Positions 10,898 through 21,902 are shown, counted from the first letter of the stretch. The stretch is 64,000 nucleotides of DNA from Kluyvera genomosp. 3 (GCA_002211745.1 CP022114.1:682001-746000); one strand, 5' to 3'. A program made the numbers and translations. The notes: generated from the sequence alone by a model not told the origin.

Positions 10898-11518
10898 TTA
10901 GTTCATCCAGCGATCTTTGCGTTTACGGCTTGGAATGATGTGCGGCAGCACCAGACCGAGGATCAGGCCAATACCGAGCACGCCGCCGCCGTACATAAAC
11001 CACTGCATGATGATGGTGCGCTGTTTATCATCGAGTTGCAGATTCGCGGCGTTCACCTTTTTCTGCGCCACGATAAGCTCGTTTTTCAGCTTCTGGTTCT
11101 CGTTTTTCAAACCGTTGATCACCGTATCGCTCTCAGCAACCTTTTTCTGCATTTCTGCGGTGCGCTGGTTCCAGGTGGTGTCGATGTTGTTCAGTTTGTC
11201 GGTCAGGGTTTTGACCTGATTTTCGAGATCCGGCACGCGGGTGCGCAGGCTTGGCGTCGCGGTCAGCTCTTTGAGCGGGATCCACGCGGTACGGCCGTTG
11301 CTGTCACGTACCTGGCCGTATTGGGTATTTTCGTTGGTCTGCAGCAGGGTGACTTCTTCACCCGCGTTGACGGTGCCTGCCAGGCGATAGTTATCGCCCG
11401 GGCCGCTGCGTACCCAGGTGTTCAGTTCATCGGAGACATACCGCTTTTCATCGGCGTGAGCGACGGTAGAAGCAGTAAGTGCAAGTAAAGTAATGGCAAT
11501 TAAGCGTAATTTTGGCAT
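10898..11518 (-). CDS. ygiM: SH3b-domain membrane protein YgiM
   Basis: Intact 206-aa protein with a signal peptide ([22 protein letters not shown]), a bacterial SH3 domain (about residues 25-90; [15 protein letters not shown]), a long coiled coil ([16 protein letters not shown] and onwards) and one C-terminal membrane segment before the basic tail [11 protein letters not shown] chose ATG 11518 because it opens the signal peptide and matches E. coli; 44 further in-frame residues upstream look non-coding. Its function is unproven; in other bacteria SH3b domains bind cell-wall peptides. Divergent from ygiF. Confidence 0.92.
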   Translation of the reverse strand: MPKLRLIAITLLALTASTVAHADEKRYVSDELNTWVRSGPGDNYRLAGTVNAGEEVTLLQTNENTQYGQVRDSNGRTAWIPLKELTATPSLRTRVPDLENQVKTLTDKLNNIDTTWNQRTAEMQKKVAESDTVINGLKNENQKLKNELIVAQKKVNAANLQLDDKQRTIIMQWFMYGGGVLGIGLILGLVLPHIIPSRKRKDRWMN

Positions 11519-11751
11519 CAGATCATCGTTTTTGTCATAAAAGTGGAACGATAGTAGTGGCAACAGTCTGACGACGCAAAGCATTCTGCGGCAATCGGAA
11601 TCCTCCAGGAGGAAAAATTGCATCAGCTGTTGGCCTGACAAATTGCGCATTGCATGGCAATTTGTCGCAAAATACTATCTACTGACAAAAAGAATACCTG
11701 TAAGTTCGCCGTAAAGGTATTTCCCGGCAACGAAACCATAAGAATTCAGTC

Positions 11752-13052
11752 ATGGCTCAAGAAATCGAACTCAAATTTATCGTCGATGGCGCTGGCGTTG
11801 AGACGCTGCGCAACCACCTTCACACACTGAACGCAGAGCACACCCCGCCGGGGCAGTTGCTGAATATCTATTACGAAACTGCCGATAACTGGCTGCGCCG
11901 CCACGATATGGGGCTGCGTATTCGCGGCGATAATGGTCGTTACGAGATGACCATGAAAATCGCCGGTCGCACCGTGGGCGGCCTGCATCAGCGCCCGGAA
12001 TACAATATCGACATCAGTACGCCCGAACTGGCGCTCGACAAACTGCCTGCCGAAGTGTGGCCGAACGGCGAAATGCCCCAAGGGCTGGCCGAGCAGGTCA
12101 ACCCGCTGTTTAGCACCGACTTCTACCGCGAAAAATGGGTGGTGAAGCACGGCAAAAGCCAGATTGAAATCGCGCTGGATCAGGGCGAGGTCAAAGCGGG
12201 CGAGTATCAGGAAGCCATTTGCGAACTGGAACTGGAGTTGCTGAGCGGTGAAACCGCTGACGTGCTGGCGCTGGCGAAGCAGCTGGCCGAGACCGGCCTG
12301 CTGCGTCAGGGCAGCCTGAGTAAAGCCGCGCGCGGCTACCATCTGGCGCAGGGTAACCCGGCGCGAGAGCTGCAGCCGCTGACGATTTTAACGCTGCCGC
12401 CAAAGGCAACGGTAGGGCAGGCGATGGAGGCGGCGCTGGAAAAAGCGCTGGCGCACTGGCAGTACCACGAAGAGCTATGGCTGCGCGGTAATAAAAAGGC
12501 GAAAACCGAAGTGGTTAACGCGCTGGGCCTGGTACGTCATATTCTGACGCTGTTCGGCGGCATTGTGCCGCGTAAAGCCAGCGCCAGCCTGCGCGATGGG
12601 CTAACCCAGGTTGATGCGCTGATGGCAAGCGATGCCTCTGCGCATGATGCGGTCTTCAGCCGCGAAACCGCGCTGACCAAACTGGCCTACACCGAATGGC
12701 TGGTAACGCGCGGCTGGCAGGCGTTCCTCGATGCTAAAGCCGAAGCCAAACTGGCCGATTCGTTTAAACGCTTTGCCGATATTCACCTCTCCCGTCAGGC
12801 CGCCGAGCTGCGCAAGACGTTCGCCTATCCGTTGGGGATAGCTATAGCGACCAGTTGCCGCGTCTGACGCGCGACATCAATACCGTTCAGCTGCTGTCGG
12901 GTTACTACGACTACGAACGGGCGGCGCAGTGGTTGTCCAACTGGCAGGGCCTGCGTCACGCCATCGAGACGCGCCAGCACATTGAAATTGAACATTACCG
13001 CAATGAGGCACTGTCGGTTGAGCCGTTCTGGTTACACAGCGGCAAACGTTAA
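11752..13052 (+). CDS. ygiF: Inorganic triphosphatase YgiF, CYTH-CHAD (one frameshift)
   Basis: YgiF hydrolyses inorganic triphosphate. The N-terminal CYTH domain starts with the ExExK motif (EIELKF) and holds paired acidic strands (CELELELL); the C-terminal CHAD domain is helical with conserved His (HWQYHEELWLRGNKK ... VRHILTLFGGIVPRK). The frame breaks at GGGG 12834-12837; one G gives YPLGDSYSDQLPRL and runs to LHSGKR. Repaired length 433 aa equals E. coli. It is followed 21 bp later by glnE, so co-transcription is likely. Confidence 0.95.
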
Positions 13053-13073
13053 TTAACTTCAGGGAACCCGTGT

Positions 13074-15908
13074 ATGACGCCGCTTTCTTCGCAGTTACAG
13101 CAGCACTGGCAAACGCTCCTGGACCGCGCCCGGAAGATTTTCCCCTTGGGCGCTGAGTACCGAAGCGCAGGCTGTTTTCACCTTTAGTGATTTTGTTCAG
13201 CAAAGTTTAACGGCGCACCCCGAGTGGCTGGCGTCGCTGGAAAGCGAGCCGCCGCAGGCGGACGAATGGCGGCAATATGCGGGCTGGCTACAGGCCGAAC
13301 TGGCGGAGGTTTACGATGAAGCGGCGTTGATGCGCGCGCTGCGTCTGTTCCGTCGGCGGATAATGGTGCGCATCGCCTGGTCGCAGGCGCTGTCGCAGGT
13401 TTCTGAAGAAGATACGCTTCAACAGCTTAGCCACCTGGCGGAAACGCTGATCGTCAGCGCTCGTAACTGGCTGTATGACGCCTGCTGCCGCGAGTGGGGC
13501 ACGCCGTGTAGCGCTGATGGCGTTCCGCAGCCGCTGCTGATCCTGGGTATGGGTAAGCTGGGCGGCGGCGAGCTGAATTTCTCCTCTGATATCGATCTCA
13601 TTTTTGCCTGGCCGGAGCACGGCAGCACCCAGGGGGGCGTCGTGAACTGGATAACGCCCAGTTCTTTACCCGCCTGGGCAGCGCCTGATCAAAGTGCTCG
13701 ACCAGCCTACGCAGGACGGTTTTGTCTACCGCGTGGATATGCGGCTGCGTCCGTTCGGCGACAGCGGTCCGCTGGTGCTGAGCTTTGCGGCGCTGGAAGA
13801 TTATTACCAGGAGCAGGGGCGCGACTGGGAGCGCTATGCGATGGTCAAAGCGCGGATCATGGGCGATGACGATGGGGTTTACACCAGCGAGCTGCGCGCC
13901 ATGCTGCGGCCCTTTGTCTTCCGTCGCTATATCGACTTCAGCGTGATCCAGTCTCTGCGCAACATGAAAGGGATGATCACCCGCGAAGTGCGTCGTCGTG
14001 GCTTGAAGGATAACATCAAGCTGGGGGCGGGCGGCATTCGCGAAATCGAGTTTATCGTTCAGGTCTTCCAGTTGATTCGCGGTGGCCGCGAGCCGACGCT
14101 GCAAAGCCGTTCGCTGCTACCGACGTTGACCGCCATTGAGGCGCTCAATCTGCTGTCAGAAAATGATGCGCAGGTGCTGCGTGAAGCGTATCTGTTCCTG
14201 CGTCGCCTGGAAAACCTGCTGCAAAGTATTAACGACGAGCAGACGCAAACGCTGCCCGGCGACGATCTTAACCGCGCGCGTCTGGCGTGGGTATGCATTT
14301 TGCCGACTGGGAGACGCTCACGGAGCGGCTGGATGCGCTGATGGCGCAGGTGCGACGGGTGTTTAACGAGCTTATCGGCGACGATGAAGAGAGTTCGCAG
14401 GAAGAGCAGCTGTCGGAGTCCTGGCGTGAACTGTGGCAGGACACGCTGCAGGAAGATGATTCACCGGCTGTGCTGATTCATCTGAGCGACGACGATCGTC
14501 ATCGCGTGTTGTCGCAGATTGCCGATTTTCGCAAAGAGCTGGATAAGCGCACCATCGGCCCGCGCGGTCGTCAGGTGCTGGATTCACTGATGCCGCATCT
14601 GCTCAGCGAAGTGTGCGCCCGCGAGGACGCGCTGGTGCTGCTGTCGCGCATTACGCCGCTGCTGAGCGGCATCGTCACCCGAACGACCTATCTGGAGCTG
14701 CTGAGCGAGTACCCGGTACGCTGAAGCATCTGATTCGCCTGTGTGCGGCTTCGCCGATGGTGGCCAGCCAGCTGGCGCGCTATCCGCTGCTGCTGGACGA
14801 ACTGCTCGACCCGAATACGCTGTACCAGCCGACGGCTACCGACGCCTATCGCGACGAACTGCGCCAGTATCTGCTGCGCGTGCCGGAAGAAGACGAAGAA
14901 CAACAGCTGGAAGCGCTGCGTCAGTTTAAACAGGCGCAGCTGCTGCACATTGCGGCGGCCGATATCGCTGGCACGCTGCCGGTCATGAAGGTCAGTGACC
15001 ACTTAACCTGGCTGGCCGAGGCGATGATTGACGCTGTGGTGCAGCAGGCGTGGGTGCAAATGGTGGCGCGCTACGGCCAGCCGACCCACCTGCGTGAACG
15101 CTCCGGTCGCGGTTTTGCGGTGATTGGCTATGGCAAGCTGGGCGGCTGGGAGTTGGGGTACAGTTCGGATCTCGATCTGGTGTTCCTGCACGATTGCCCG
15201 ATGGATGCGATGACCGACGGTGAACGTGAAATTGACGGTCGTCAGTTCTACCTACGTCTGGCACAGCGCATTATGCACCTGTTCAGCACCCGCACCTCGT
15301 CCGGTATTTTGTATGAAGTGGATGCCCGTCTGCGCCCGTCCGGGGCGGCCGGGATGCTGGTGACCACCGCCGAAGCGTTTGCCGATTATCAGCAGAACGA
15401 AGCGTGGACCTGGGAGCACCAGGCCCTGGTGCGCGCCCGCGTGGTGTACGGCGATCCGCAGCTTCAGCAGCAGTTTGACGCGATCCGTCGTCAGATCCTG
15501 ACCAATACGCGCGACGGCGCGGCGCTGCAAACCGAAGTTCGCGAGATGCGGGAAAAAATGCGCGCTCATCTCGGCGGCAAGCAGCGCGACCGTTTCGACA
15601 TTAAAACCGATGCTGGCGGTATCACTGATATTGAGTTTATCACCCAGTATCTGGTGCTGCGCTACGCTCACGAGAAACCGAAGCTGACCCGTTGGTCGGA
15701 TAATGTGCGCATCCTCGAGCTGCTGGCGCAAAACGACATTATGGACGAGCACGAAGCGCAGGCGCTGACCCGCGCTTACACTACGCTTCGCGATGCATTG
15801 CATCATCTGGCGCTTCAGGAGCTGCCGGGCAATGTGGACCTGGCGAGCTTCGTAAAAGAGCGCGAACTGGTGAGCGCCAGCTGGCAGAAGTGGCTGGTTC
15901 AACCGTGA
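13074..15908 (+). CDS. glnE: Bifunctional glutamine synthetase adenylyltransferase/deadenylase (six frameshifts)
   Basis: GlnE adenylylates and deadenylylates glutamine synthetase under PII control. Two nucleotidyltransferase domains can be read: the N-terminal deadenylase with [20 protein letters not shown] (near residue 155) and the C-terminal adenylylase with [20 protein letters not shown], each followed by a VDxRLRP motif. Breaks are at about 13125-13132, 13148, 13632, 13676, 14289 and 14712; all are repaired by one added base, mostly in G or C runs, and give 946 residues, exactly the E. coli length. Six independent lesions in one conserved gene with no lost codons argue for sequencing error rather than decay. 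Start ATG 13074 follows AGGGAACCC. Confidence 0.96.
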
Positions 15909-15955
15909 AATGTGCTATTATCGCGCGAAAATTTTGATTCTCTCAGGAGACACGA

Positions 15956-17389
15956 ATGAAAGTGACGCTGCCGGAATTTGAACGTGCAGGAGTAATGGTG
16001 GTTGGCGATGTGATGCTGGATCGCTACTGGTATGGCCCAACCAGCCGTATTTCCCCGGAAGCCCCGGTGCCGGTGGTCAAGGTGGAGACCATCGAAGAAC
16101 GCCCTGGCGGCGCGGCGAACGTGGCAATGAACATTGCTTCTCTGGGCGCAAATTCTCGTCTCGTGGGCCTGACCGGTATTGACGACGCGGCGCGCGCGCT
16201 GAACAAAGCGCTGGCCGACGTGAACGTCAAATGTGATTTCGTCTCGGTGCCGACGCACCCGACGATCACCAAACTGCGCGTGCTGTCACGTAACCAGCAG
16301 CTCATCCGTCTGGATTTTGAAGAAGGGTTTGCTGGCGTGGATCCGCAGCCGCTGCATGACCGCATTCAGAGCAGCCTACCTAATGTCGGTGCGCTGGTGC
16401 TCTCCGACTACGCCAAAGGCGCGCTGGAAAGTGTGCAGCAGATGATTAAGCTGGCGCGTCAGGCGAAAGTACCGGTATTGATCGACCCGAAAGGGACTGA
16501 TTTTGAACGCTATCGCGGCGCGACGCTGCTGACGCCGAACCTGTCCGAGTTCGAAGCGGTAGTGGGTAAATGTAAAAGCGAAGAAGAGCTGGTTGAGCGC
16601 GGCATGAAGTTGATTGCCGATTTCGATCTTGCCGCGTTGTTAGTGACTCGCTCCGAGCAGGGCATGACACTGCTGCAGCCAGGCAAAGCGCCGCTGCATC
16701 AGCCAACTCAGGCGCAGGAAGTGTACGACGTGACCGGTGCGGGTGATACGGTGATTGGTGTGCTGGCGGCGACGCTGGCCTCCGGTAAAACACTGGAAGA
16801 GGCCTGTTTCTTCGCTAACGCCGCCGCGGGTGTCGTGGTGGGTAAACTCGGGACGTCAACCGTTTCGCCTATCGAGCTGGAAAACGCCGTGCGCGGTCGC
16901 GCGGATACCGGTTTTGGCGTGATGAGTGAAGAAGAGCTTAAGCACGCGGTGGCCGCCGCGCGTCGTCGCGGTGAGAAAGTGGTGATGACCAATGGCGTGT
17001 TCGATATTCTGCACGCGGGCCATGTTTCTTATCTGGCGAACGCACGCAAGCTGGGCGATCGTCTGATTGTGGCGGTCAACAGCGATGCGTCTACCAAACG
17101 CCTGAAGGGCGAGTCTCGCCCGGTGAACCCGCTGGACCAGCGGATGATCGTGCTGGGTGCGTTGGAGTCGGTAGACTGGGTGGTCTCGTTTGAAGAAGAT
17201 ACGCCGCAGCGCCTGATTGCCGGGATCCTGCCGGATCGTCTGGTGAAGGGCGGTGACTATAAACCAGAACAAATTGCCGGTAGCGAAGAAGTGTGGGCGA
17301 ACGGTGGTGAAGTGCTGGTGCTGAACTTTGAAGATGGTTGCTCAACGACCAATATTATTAAGAAGATTCAGAAGGATAGCGGGAAGTAA
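15956..17389 (+). CDS. hldE: Bifunctional heptose 7-phosphate kinase / heptose 1-phosphate adenylyltransferase
   Basis: Intact 477-aa protein, the E. coli length. HldE makes ADP-D-glycero-beta-D-manno-heptose for the LPS inner core. The N-terminal ribokinase-like domain has [21 protein letters not shown] and the catalytic [11 protein letters not shown]; the C-terminal nucleotidyltransferase domain has [20 protein letters not shown] with the HxGH motif. It follows glnE by 47 bp with a good ribosome site (AGGAG) before ATG 15956. Confidence 0.98.
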   Translation: MKVTLPEFERAGVMVVGDVMLDRYWYGPTSRISPEAPVPVVKVETIEERPGGAANVAMNIASLGANSRLVGLTGIDDAARALNKALADVNVKCDFVSVPTHPTITKLRVLSRNQQLIRLDFEEGFAGVDPQPLHDRIQSSLPNVGALVLSDYAKGALESVQQMIKLARQAKVPVLIDPKGTDFERYRGATLLTPNLSEFEAVVGKCKSEEELVERGMKLIADFDLAALLVTRSEQGMTLLQPGKAPLHQPTQAQEVYDVTGAGDTVIGVLAATLASGKTLEEACFFANAAAGVVVGKLGTSTVSPIELENAVRGRADTGFGVMSEEELKHAVAAARRRGEKVVMTNGVFDILHAGHVSYLANARKLGDRLIVAVNSDASTKRLKGESRPVNPLDQRMIVLGALESVDWVVSFEEDTPQRLIAGILPDRLVKGGDYKPEQIAGSEEVWANGGEVLVLNFEDGCSTTNIIKKIQKDSGK

Positions 17390-17399
17390 CGCTTCGCGC

Positions 17400-17489
17400 T
17401 TCCCTCACCCGGCCCTCTCCCCAAAGGGGCGAGGGAGAAAACCGAACGTTCCCCTCTCCTTTTGGGAGAGGGTTAGGGTGAGGGGCAGT
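17400..17489. repeat. Intergenic palindromic repeat, about 90 bp
   Basis: An imperfect inverted repeat: CCCTCACCCGGCCCTCTCCCC at the left pairs with GGGAGAGGGTTAGGGTGAGGG at the right. Inner arms (CCCCAAAGGGGCGAGGG and CCCTCTCCTTTTGGGAGAGGG) form local hairpins. It lies between the convergent stops of hldE and ubiK and resembles the short CCCTCTCCC/GGGAGAGGG repeats common between genes in Klebsiella and Enterobacter. Confidence 0.8.
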
Positions 17490-17494
17490 TCTGA

Positions 17495-17764
17495 TTACTC
17501 TTTTTCTTCAGCAACTGGTGCCGCGTCGCGGTTTTCCAGCTCGCTAATCCGCTGTTCCAGCAGCGCCAGCTTTTCACGCGTGCGCAGCAATACCTGCGTT
17601 TGTACGTCAAACTCTTCACGACTCACGACGTCAAGGCGCGTCAGCTGAGACTGGATCACCTGGCGAACTTTCTTCTCAATATCATCCCCGAACTCTCGCA
17701 GACCTTTCGGCATGGATTCGTGGACCTGGCGGGCGATTTGTTCAATTTTCTTCGGGTCGATCAT
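17495..17764 (-). CDS. ubiK: Ubiquinone biosynthesis accessory factor UbiK
   Basis: Small 89-aa BMFP-family protein starting [18 protein letters not shown] central amphipathic helix is followed by a C-terminal trimerising coiled coil ([19 protein letters not shown]). UbiK assists the soluble Ubi complex with UbiJ under aerobic conditions. Formerly yqiC. I chose ATG 17764 over a longer frame from 17851, whose extra residues are not conserved. The acidic tail PVAEEKE differs from E. coli. Confidence 0.93.
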   Translation of the reverse strand: MIDPKKIEQIARQVHESMPKGLREFGDDIEKKVRQVIQSQLTRLDVVSREEFDVQTQVLLRTREKLALLEQRISELENRDAAPVAEEKE

Positions 17765-17889
17765 CTCTGTTTCCCTGATTCTGTCGGCGTTACTGCTATT
17801 GTAGTGTCTTCTCCCCATACGATAAACCAGAATTGTTCGAAGCTTATGCATTGCCGAAGATAGTCATTAGCGTTATAGTGAGTACGCTT

Positions 17890-18157
17890 ATTCTCAGGGC
17901 GGGGCGAAATTCCCCACCGGCGGTAAATCAGCGATATCCACAGTATTTCGCGTTGCAGCAAGGCGGCAACGGAGTGAATCACCAGGAGTTTAGTAAACTA
18001 AATGACTGGTGTGAGCGAGGGCAGCCAACGCAGCGGCGGCGTGAAATACGAAGGATAGGCTGAAAGCCCGCGAGCGCTTCTTGTTAACTCAGGAAGGTCA
18101 GCAGATCCGGTGTAATTCCGGGGCCGACGGTTAAAGTCCGGATGGGAGAGAGTAACG
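17890..18157 (+). promoter_or_regulatory. FMN riboswitch (RFN element) controlling ribB, with ERIC in its variable arm
   Basis: Conserved RFN blocks are in order: TCTCAGGGCGGGGCGAAATT, CCCCACCGGCGGTAAATC, AAAGCCCGCGAGCGC, then CAGATCCGGTGTAATTCCGG, GGCCGACGG and GTCCGGATGGGAGAGAGTAACG. Binding of FMN to this leader shuts down ribB in E. coli. Between the AAATC and AAAGCCCGCGAG blocks, where E. coli has a short stem, about 125 bp are inserted. This fills the 497-bp gap between ubiK and ribB, together with the leader's expression platform up to 18261. Confidence 0.95.
17935..18057. repeat. ERIC element inside the riboswitch
   Basis: The core GTGAATCACCAGGAG ... AAATGACTGGTGTGAGCGA (17974-18018) matches the ERIC consensus arms (GTGAATCCCCAGGAGC / GTGACTGGGGTGAGCG) with few changes, and is followed by the typical CAGCCAACGCAGC. 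Outer parts pair (TATCC at 17935 with GGATA at 18053; GTATTTCGCG with GTGAAATAC), so the whole unit folds as one long hairpin. Confidence 0.88.
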
Positions 18158-18261
18158 ATTCAGTTGGGTTTAACCCGCTCGCGTTATCTATTTGCCGCTT
18201 GTCGGCACTCCTAAGACTGCCCTGATTCTGGTAACCATAATTTTAATGAGGTTTTTTTACC

Positions 18262-18915
18262 ATGAATCAGACGCTACTTTCCTCTTTTGGTACTCCGTTC
18301 GAACGCGTTGAAAACGCACTGATTGCCCTGCGCGAAGGCCGTGGCGCGATGGTGCTGGACGATGAAGATCGCGAGAACGAAGGCGACATGGTTTTTGCCG
18401 CCGAAAACATGACCGTTGAACAAATGGCGCTGACTATCCGTCACGGTAGCGGCATCGTTTGTCTGTGTCTGACCGACGAACGTCGTAAACAGCTGGAGCT
18501 GCCGATGATGGTGGAAAATAACACCAGCGCCTACGGCACCGGTTTTACCGTCACTATCGAAGCGGCACACGGCGTCACCACCGGCGTTTCCGCCGCTGAC
18601 CGCCTGACTACCGTTCGCGCGGCGATTGCCGATAACGCGAAACCGTCCGACCTCAACCGTCCGGGCCACGTATTCCCGCTGCGCGCGCAGCCTGGCGGCG
18701 TTCTGACCCGTGGTGGCCACACCGAAGCGACTATCGATCTGGTGAGCCTGGCAGGTTTCAAACCGGCGGGTGTTCTGTGTGAACTGACCAATGACGACGG
18801 CACCATGGCGCGCGCGCCGGAGTGCATCGAGTTTGCGAAGAAACATAACATGGCGCTGGTGACCATCGAAGATCTGGTGGCTTATCGCCGTGAGCATGAA
18901 CGCAAAGCCAGCTGA
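18262..18915 (+). CDS. ribB: 3,4-dihydroxy-2-butanone-4-phosphate synthase
   Basis: Intact 217-aa enzyme that converts ribulose 5-phosphate to the four-carbon unit of riboflavin plus formate. Conserved features are the acidic metal-binding loop [13 protein letters not shown], the HGSGIVCL strand, and [23 protein letters not shown] spread over the active site. The start ATG 18262 is preceded by AATGAGG. Expression is governed by the FMN riboswitch just upstream; a terminator follows the stop. Confidence 0.98.
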   Translation: MNQTLLSSFGTPFERVENALIALREGRGAMVLDDEDRENEGDMVFAAENMTVEQMALTIRHGSGIVCLCLTDERRKQLELPMMVENNTSAYGTGFTVTIEAAHGVTTGVSAADRLTTVRAAIADNAKPSDLNRPGHVFPLRAQPGGVLTRGGHTEATIDLVSLAGFKPAGVLCELTNDDGTMARAPECIEFAKKHNMALVTIEDLVAYRREHERKAS

Positions 18916-18937
18916 TTGACTGAAACCAGGCAATGAT

Positions 18938-18973
18938 AAAAACCCGGATAGCTCAGCTAACCGGGTTTTTTTA
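18938..18973. terminator. Bidirectional terminator between ribB and zupT
   Basis: AAAAACCCGG / CCGGGTTTTTTT stem around ATAGCTCAGCTAA, between convergent stops. Confidence 0.9.
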
Positions 18974-18978
18974 TACCA

Positions 18979-19751
18979 TTAGCCGATACCCATCGACTGC
19001 AGCACCACCAGGCTCATTCCCATCACCGACATGCCGCACAGCACGCCGTAGCTGGGATTATTGTTAGGATCTATCTCTTTCGCCAGCGGCATCAACTCAT
19101 CGACGGAAAGGGCGACCATGATGCCGGCGACCGCCGCCATAATCGCCGCCATAACTACCGGCGACACCATGCTGCCAAGAATCGCCCAGGCCAGCACGCC
19201 GCCGAGAATTTCGGCCATACCGGAAATACCCGCCCAGAATACCGCTTTACGCTTTGAACCCGTGGCGGCGTACACCGGCCCGGCGACCGCCAGTCCTTCC
19301 GGGATATTGTGCAGCGCCACGGCCAGCGCAATGCCAAAGCCCAGCTCAAGATTATTGCTGGCGGTGACGAAAGTGGCGATTCCTTCCGGGAAGTTATGCA
19401 GGCTGATACCCAGCGTGAGCAGCACGGCGGTGCGACGAATATTGCGCGGCAGCGGCTGCGTGTTCTTTTGCATCAGATCCTGCGGATGGGCATGCGGCAG
19501 CATCCTGTCGAGCGCGAAGTAGCCAAGCAGGCCAACGACAAACATGCCGTAACCGAGCACCGGCGACATGCCTGGGGCATCAAGTGCAGCCGGCAGCATC
19601 TCCATCAGGGCGATGAGCAGCATAATTCCGGCGGCAAAGCCGAGGGAAAACGCCAGCACGCGGTTAGAAGGTTTCTGACCGATCACCCAAGAAAAGCGCC
19701 GATGAACGTCGCCGCCCCGGCCAATAATGTCAGAATCAGCGGAACCGACAT
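18979..19751 (-). CDS. zupT: Zinc/divalent metal transporter ZupT, ZIP family (one frameshift)
   Basis: ZupT imports zinc and, less specifically, iron, cobalt and manganese. The metal-binding helices carry [10 protein letters not shown] (helix 4) and [14 protein letters not shown] (helix 5); a His-rich loop ([10 protein letters not shown]) lies between helices 3 and 4. The protein has eight membrane segments. The start [20 protein letters not shown] is cut from the rest by a missing base at CCC 19686-19688; repair gives 257 aa, the E. coli length. A Fur-like operator overlaps the region right before the ribosome site. Confidence 0.95.
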
Positions 19752-19763
19752 GGTTTACTCCTT

Positions 19764-19783
19764 ATGATAATGATTATCATTCA
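19764..19783 (-). promoter_or_regulatory. Fur-box-like operator upstream of zupT
   Basis: The sequence TGATAATGATTATCATTCAT is a near-perfect inverted repeat matching the Fur consensus GATAATGATAATCATTATC at 16 of 19 positions by my count. It is about 13 bp upstream of the zupT start, just before the AAGGAG ribosome site, so a bound repressor would block transcription. The divergent ygiD start is about 165 bp away. Confidence 0.7.
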
Positions 19784-19946
19784 TAATATTGAAAATCGTT
19801 TTCCCTTGCGAGAGCTGAACGCACTCTTTACGTCATCCTTACATTCAAATTTTCTGAAGATCATCATCACGCTTATCTGAGTTTATCCTCACTGAAAACA
19901 GGTTAATGTGGTGTTATCAAATCAATGCCTCTGGAAGGATAACACC

Positions 19947-20734
19947 ATGTCTCGTAGCCGAATGCCAGCACTGTTTTTAGGTCACGGTAGCCCCATGAAC
20001 GTACTGGAAGATAACCTCTATACCCGTACCTGGCAGCACCTGGGCGAGACGCTGCCGCGTCCGAAAGCGATTGTCGTGGTCTCCGCGCACTGGTTTACCC
20101 GCGGCACGGGGGTGACGGCGATGGAAACGCCAAAAACGATTCATGACTTTGGCGGCTTCCCGCAGGCGCTGTACGATACCCATTACCCGGCGCCAGGTTC
20201 CCTGAACTCGCCCAGCGGTTGGTTGATCTGCTGGCTCCGGTCCCGGTGGCGTTGGATAAAGAAGCCTGGGGCTTTGACCACGGTTCCTGGGGCGTGCTGA
20301 TCAAAATGTACCCGAATGCGGATATCCCGATGGTGCAGCTGAGCATCGACAGCACCAAACCGGCGGCGTGGCATTTTGAGATGGGCCGTAAGCTGGCCAG
20401 CCTGCGCGACGAAGGCATTATGCTGGTGGCGAGCGGCAACGTGGTGCACAACCTGCGCACCGCGAAATGGCACGGTGACTCTACGCCATACCCGTGGGCC
20501 AGCTCCTTTAACGACTATGTGAAGGCGAATCTGGAGTGGAAAGGGCCGGTGGAGCAGCATCCGTTGGTGAACTACCTGTCGCATGAAGGCGGGTCGCTCT
20601 CTAACCCGACGGCGGATCACTTCCTGCCGCTGCTGTACGTGCTGGGCGCATGGGATGGCGAAGAGCCCATCACGATCCCGGTAGACGGTATCGAAATGGG
20701 CTCGCTGAGTATGCTGTCGGTGGTGATTGGCTGA
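19947..20734 (+). CDS. ygiD: 4,5-DOPA-extradiol-dioxygenase family protein YgiD (one frameshift)
   Basis: LigB-type extradiol ring-cleaving dioxygenase fold; E. coli YgiD (DodA) opens the ring of L-DOPA, though its physiological substrate is uncertain. Metal ligands are the His of FLGHGSPMN and SAHWFTRG, and a late His in the HNLRTAKWHGD segment; WGFDHGSWG is also conserved. One base is missing at CCC 20200-20202 (PAPGSPELAQRLVDLL after repair), giving 262 aa. ATG 19947 follows GGATAACACC. It converges with ygiC, 3 bp between stops. Confidence 0.92.
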
Positions 20735-20737
20735 CGA

Positions 20738-21897
20738 TTACTCGACGAAGATGTGCGGATAGAAGCGTGAAAGATCCTGAGTGATCAGCGCTCTGTCCTC
20801 ACGAATACCGATTCCGGCTGGCTGATCGTTAATCAGCCAGCTGCCGATCAGCATGTAGCTGTCGCCAAACTTCGGCAGCGGATGGAACTGCTGGACGATC
20901 ATCCCTTCTTCGCCGTACGGGCCTTCGACCTGCTCGATGGTTTTGCCCTTCTCAACGATCGAAATGTTCGCGCCTTCGCGAGAGAAGATCGGTTTCACCA
21001 CAAATTTGTCCATCTGCGGATGATCGTCTTCGGCGAAGTAGGCCGGGAGCAGGTTCGGGTGATCCGGGAACATCTCCCACAGTAGCGGCAGCAGCGCTTT
21101 GTTAGAGATGATGCTCTTCCACGCCGGCTCCAGCCAGCGCACGCCAGCGTCTTCCAGCTTGGTGGAGAACATCTCGCGCAGCATATATTCCCACGGATAG
21201 AGCTTGAACAGATTGCCAATCACCTGATCCTGCAGATCGGTAAACTGGCCTTTCTCACCCAGGCCGATATCTTCGATGTAGAGGAATTCGGTTGCGACAC
21301 CCGCTTCCGCCGCGCAGTCCTGTAGATACTGAACGGTGCCGCGATCTTCTACGGTATCGCGGCAGCAGGTCATGTGCAGCAGCTGGAATCCGTGCTGTTC
21401 GCGCAGTTCGTTGAAGCGATCGATCAGCTTTTCCTGCAGGCTGTTGAACTGGTCGCTGCCGGCTGGCAGATTGCCGGCGTTCAGCTGATCTTCCAGCCAG
21501 ATCCATTGGAAAAATGCCGCTTCATACAGCGAGGTTGGCGTGTCAGCGTTATTCTCCAGCAGCTTCGGCTCGCCTTTGCCATCCCACGCCAGGTCCAGGC
21601 GCGAATAGAGAGACGGCTGGTTTGTCTGCCAGGACTGGCGGACAAAGCCCAGGTGTGCTTCGGAATACGGAATTTGGTCATCAGCTCATCGCTGGCGATG
21701 ACGCGCTCGACCACCTTCAGGCACATCTGGTGAATCTCTGCGGTGACGTCTTCCAGTTTTTCCACCTGCGCGAGGGTGAGCTTGTAGTACGCTTCCTCGC
21801 TCCAGTACGGCTCGCCGTACATGGTATGGAAGTTAAAACCGTATTCGGTCGCTTTTTCACGCCAGTCCGGGCGTTCAACAATACTGATTCTTTCCAT
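20738..21897 (-). CDS. ygiC: ATP-grasp protein YgiC, glutathionylspermidine-synthase-like (one frameshift)
   Basis: ATP-grasp enzyme similar to the synthetase half of glutathionylspermidine synthase, with probable peptide-bond forming activity on an unknown substrate. Visible motifs are [14 protein letters not shown], the ATP-binding [15 protein letters not shown]-type strand (here [13 protein letters not shown]), and [16 protein letters not shown]. The frame is lost at the AAA run 21644-21646 after RIPKHTW; one base gives 386 aa as in E. coli. It is 5 bp downstream of ygiB, so the two are co-transcribed, probably with tolC upstream (tolC-ygiB-ygiC). Confidence 0.93.
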
Positions 21898-21902
21898 GGC
21901 GA

